Source: an uncultured Lachnospiraceae bacterium
GTDB taxonomy: Bacteria; Bacillota; Clostridia; Lachnospirales; Lachnospiraceae
Direction of reading: 5' to 3'
NCBI GenBank assembly: GCA_910577115.1
Contig: CAJTMC010000064.1
Coordinates: 1-14,873, forward strand
Length of the DNA: 14,873 bases
The translations under genes and the position numbers were made by a program. The notes under the pieces are model-generated. The model was not told the DNA's origin, did not search any database, and saw nothing but the letters and a program-made list of their open reading frames with translations. This document shows positions 12,783 through 14,873 of the stretch, in pieces. The stretch's first letter is position 1. Each line of letters starts with the position of its first letter.

Positions 12783-14738
12783 ATGTACGGAGATCAGAAA
12801 GGCTTGGTATTTACCAACGAAAAGTGTATCGGCTGTAATAAATGTATATCAGTTTGTCCTGTTATTACTGCCAACAGAGCGATTAAAACAGAAAGCAGAG
12901 GCCAGCGGATAGAGGTAGACGGAGAGAAGTGCATTGCCTGCGGAGCGTGCTTTGACGCCTGTGAACATAACGCAAGAGATTTCATTGACGATACGGAAGC
13001 GTTTTTTGCAGCGCTTGCGGCAGGAGAGCGGATATCAGTGCTGTGGGCGCCTGCTTTTGCAGCGAATTATCCAAATGAATATCGGCAAATTCTCGGAGGC
13101 TTAAAGAAGCTTGGCGTAAACCGCATTATCAGTGTCAGCTTTGGCGCAGACATCACAACGTGGGGATATATTAAGTATATTACGGAGCATAATTTTAAAG
13201 GAGGCATTTCACAGCCATGCCCCGCAGTAGTCAATTACATTGAGCATTACATACCGGAGCTGATCCCAAAGCTTGTTCCGGTGCAGAGTCCGTTGATGTG
13301 TGCTGCAATCTATGCAAAAAAGTATTTGAAATTAACAGATAAACTTGCGTTTATCAGTCCATGTATCGCAAAGCGCGATGAAATCAGAGATCCAAAAAAT
13401 AAAGAGTATGTAAGCTATAATGTCACGTTTGACCATTTGGCAAAATACGCAAAAGAGCATAATATCAAAGCAAATCCGGCAAACAATGAAGTTGAGTACG
13501 GCTTAGGGTCTATTTATCCGATGCCGGGCGGATTAAAGGAAAACGTATACTGGTTCTGCGGCGAGGAAGTGTTTATTCGTCAGATTGAGGGAGAAAAACA
13601 TGCATATCATTTCCTTGAGAATTATAAAAACAGAGTGCTTGGAGGAAAACCGCTTCCGTTCATGGTAGACGCGCTCAACTGTGCACAGGGCTGCATTTAT
13701 GGCACTGGCATAGAGGAGGAAAAAACAAAGACAGAGGATGTGCTCTATGAGCTTCAGGCAATCAAGGAGGCGAGCAAGTCGCAACGCAAGAGCAGCGCAT
13801 GGGCAAGGAATGCGACACCGCAGCAGAGACTCCGCAACCTCAATAAGCAGTTTGCGCATCTTGACCTCAGGGACTTTATCCGCGAGTATACGGACAAGTC
13901 AAAAGGAAATGAAGTGCAGAAACCGAATGCGGCAGAGCTGAATGATATTTTTTCCGATATGAATAAAATGCGCAGAGACCTTCAGACAATCAATTGCAGC
14001 GCATGTGGCTACAATACCTGTACGGATATGGCAACGGCGATTTATAACGGCTGCAATAATAAGGAAAGCTGTGTACATTACATAAAGAGTGTTGTGGAAG
14101 AAGAGAACAGGCGCGTACAGAAAATCTCCAATGAGATGGAGCGCAGGAATGAGGAGATATCAAAGAAGAACGAAGTCATTGGTGAAATGGTGGCTGAGGC
14201 GAACGAGGAATTCAGTACGCTCAATATGTCTATTAGTGAAATGCTTGACGGCAATAATAACAGCGCAGAAGAGAGCACCAGCATCAGTATGGCAATGGCA
14301 GATGTGATTGACTTCTGCGATGATATGAAGAAATCCTTTGAAGAAATTAACACGCTCTTGACAACGCTTGGCGGAAATAACGAGAACATTACCAAGGTGG
14401 CGTCAAAAACAAATCTGCTCTCACTCAATGCCTCGATAGAAGCAGCAAGAGCAGGGGAAGTCGGAAAAGGTTTTGCGGTTGTTGCACAGGAAATTAAGAC
14501 GCTCAGCGATGTCAGCAAGAACGCAGCGGACGACAGTAACAAAAACAAGGAAAGCATCGTATCCGCGATGAATAGATTGATAGAAAATTCACAAAAACTG
14601 ATGAAGGTGGTAGATGACGTGAATGAACGAATCAACAATCTTGCGGCAAGCACGCAAGAGATTGCGGCATCTACAACCATTATAGGGGAGGTAGCTTCAG
14701 AGCTCCACAACAAATTTGACCGGATTAGTGCGTTATAA
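12783..14738 (+). CDS. [FeFe]-hydrogenase-like Fe-S sensor fused to a chemoreceptor signalling domain
   Basis: A soluble 651-residue multidomain protein. Domains in order: two 4Fe-4S ferredoxin clusters (Cys15/18/21/25 and Cys50/53/56/60); an [FeFe]-hydrogenase large-subunit domain (about 84-310); a further 4Fe-4S domain, CSACGYNTC with Cys405/408/413 and probably Cys430; a coiled coil; and a chemoreceptor tip (KTNLLSLNASIEAARAGE, 542-559). H-cluster motifs are L1 SQPCPAVV (Cys146), L2 SPCIAKRDE (Cys194) and L3 NCAQGC (Cys300, Cys304). The four Cys that hold the cluster are kept, but L1 lacks the double Cys of TSCCP, so the usual proton-relay Cys is absent. This resembles non-prototypical, sensory-type hydrogenases rather than fast H2 producers. 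Its likely role is to signal H2 or redox state to CheA. Start: ATG after GAGGGGG. Confidence 0.9.
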   Translation: MYGDQKGLVFTNEKCIGCNKCISVCPVITANRAIKTESRGQRIEVDGEKCIACGACFDACEHNARDFIDDTEAFFAALAAGERISVLWAPAFAANYPNEYRQILGGLKKLGVNRIISVSFGADITTWGYIKYITEHNFKGGISQPCPAVVNYIEHYIPELIPKLVPVQSPLMCAAIYAKKYLKLTDKLAFISPCIAKRDEIRDPKNKEYVSYNVTFDHLAKYAKEHNIKANPANNEVEYGLGSIYPMPGGLKENVYWFCGEEVFIRQIEGEKHAYHFLENYKNRVLGGKPLPFMVDALNCAQGCIYGTGIEEEKTKTEDVLYELQAIKEASKSQRKSSAWARNATPQQRLRNLNKQFAHLDLRDFIREYTDKSKGNEVQKPNAAELNDIFSDMNKMRRDLQTINCSACGYNTCTDMATAIYNGCNNKESCVHYIKSVVEEENRRVQKISNEMERRNEEISKKNEVIGEMVAEANEEFSTLNMSISEMLDGNNNSAEESTSISMAMADVIDFCDDMKKSFEEINTLLTTLGGNNENITKVASKTNLLSLNASIEAARAGEVGKGFAVVAQEIKTLSDVSKNAADDSNKNKESIVSAMNRLIENSQKLMKVVDDVNERINNLAASTQEIAASTTIIGEVASELHNKFDRISAL

Positions 14739-14813
14739 AAGATTTGACCGGAATAATCGTAAGCGATGAATAACCTACCGTTCCCCTAATGATATGTTTA
14801 GGTGTAAAATAGT

Positions 14814-14873
14814 TTATAGTGGCAGCTGAGGCTTGTTTTCAGGCGTTATCGTTTCAACATCAATCAGCCCTGT
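14814..14873 (-). CDS. possible C-terminal end of a gene continuing past the window
   Basis: The minus strand is open from the window edge to TAA 14814-14816 and would encode 19 residues (GLIDVETITPENKPQLPL at the end). I do not recognise it. Such a short open stretch can occur by chance. The 75 bases between it and the receptor gene show no clear terminator. Confidence 0.25.
   Translation of the reverse strand, partial: TGLIDVETITPENKPQLPL

Noticed and set aside
14078..14713. 211-residue open frame on the minus strand
   Set aside because: Ser/Leu-rich antisense of the chemoreceptor coiled coil; a common artefact of such genes.

Overview
The window looks like a chromosomal segment of a Gram-positive anaerobe of the Clostridia, probably Lachnospiraceae. 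This rests on gene content: strong Shine-Dalgarno sites, an [FeFe]-hydrogenase-like sensor, a holin-like toxin, and the relic of a mobile-element sigma factor typical of that family. It is an accessory region. Low-GC defence genes (about 4.7-10.6 kb) lie between visibly more GC-rich transporter and chemoreceptor genes.

Layout. (1) 1-512: 3' part of a frameshifted sigma-70-like gene, a probable leftover of an integrative element, followed by a strong hairpin terminator. (2) 1019-1368: a compact convergent toxin/antisense-RNA module. A 41-residue holin-like toxin on the minus strand faces a short plus-strand RNA, each with its own promoter and terminator hairpin. The toxin's N-terminus is encoded through eight tandem copies of a 5-bp unit, so copy-number change would alter the reading frame. 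(3) 1582-4659: an ABC exporter with an intact ATPase and a FtsX-type permease broken by one in-frame stop and one frameshift. (4) 4715-6344: a type II restriction-modification system with controller protein and endonuclease on the minus strand and a divergent methyltransferase. Two matching palindromes lie between them, and the methyltransferase appears to start at an AUU codon. (5) 6392-8972: a DpnII/MboI-type (GATC) system with two intact adenine methyltransferases and an endonuclease gene carrying a one-base frameshift. (6) 8991-10629: a GmrSD-type (DUF262 + DUF1524) type IV restriction pair, split in two frames. (7) 10706-12139, minus strand: a soluble chemoreceptor with a C-terminal zinc-binding CZB domain. 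(8) 12298-12616: a decayed transposase C-terminus. (9) 12783-14738: a soluble fusion of two ferredoxin clusters, an [FeFe]-hydrogenase H-domain, a further Fe-S domain and a chemoreceptor signalling domain. (10) a possible gene end at the right edge.

How it works together. The defence block stacks three anti-phage systems. The sequence predicts that GATC methylation persists while GATC cleavage is lost, and that the first restriction system is timed by its controller protein. The two chemoreceptors have no membrane segments and point away from each other. They look like cytoplasmic sensors of redox/H2 state and of zinc-linked signals feeding the chemotaxis kinase. Several genes carry single inactivating lesions. 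Real decay and sequence error cannot be told apart from this window alone.
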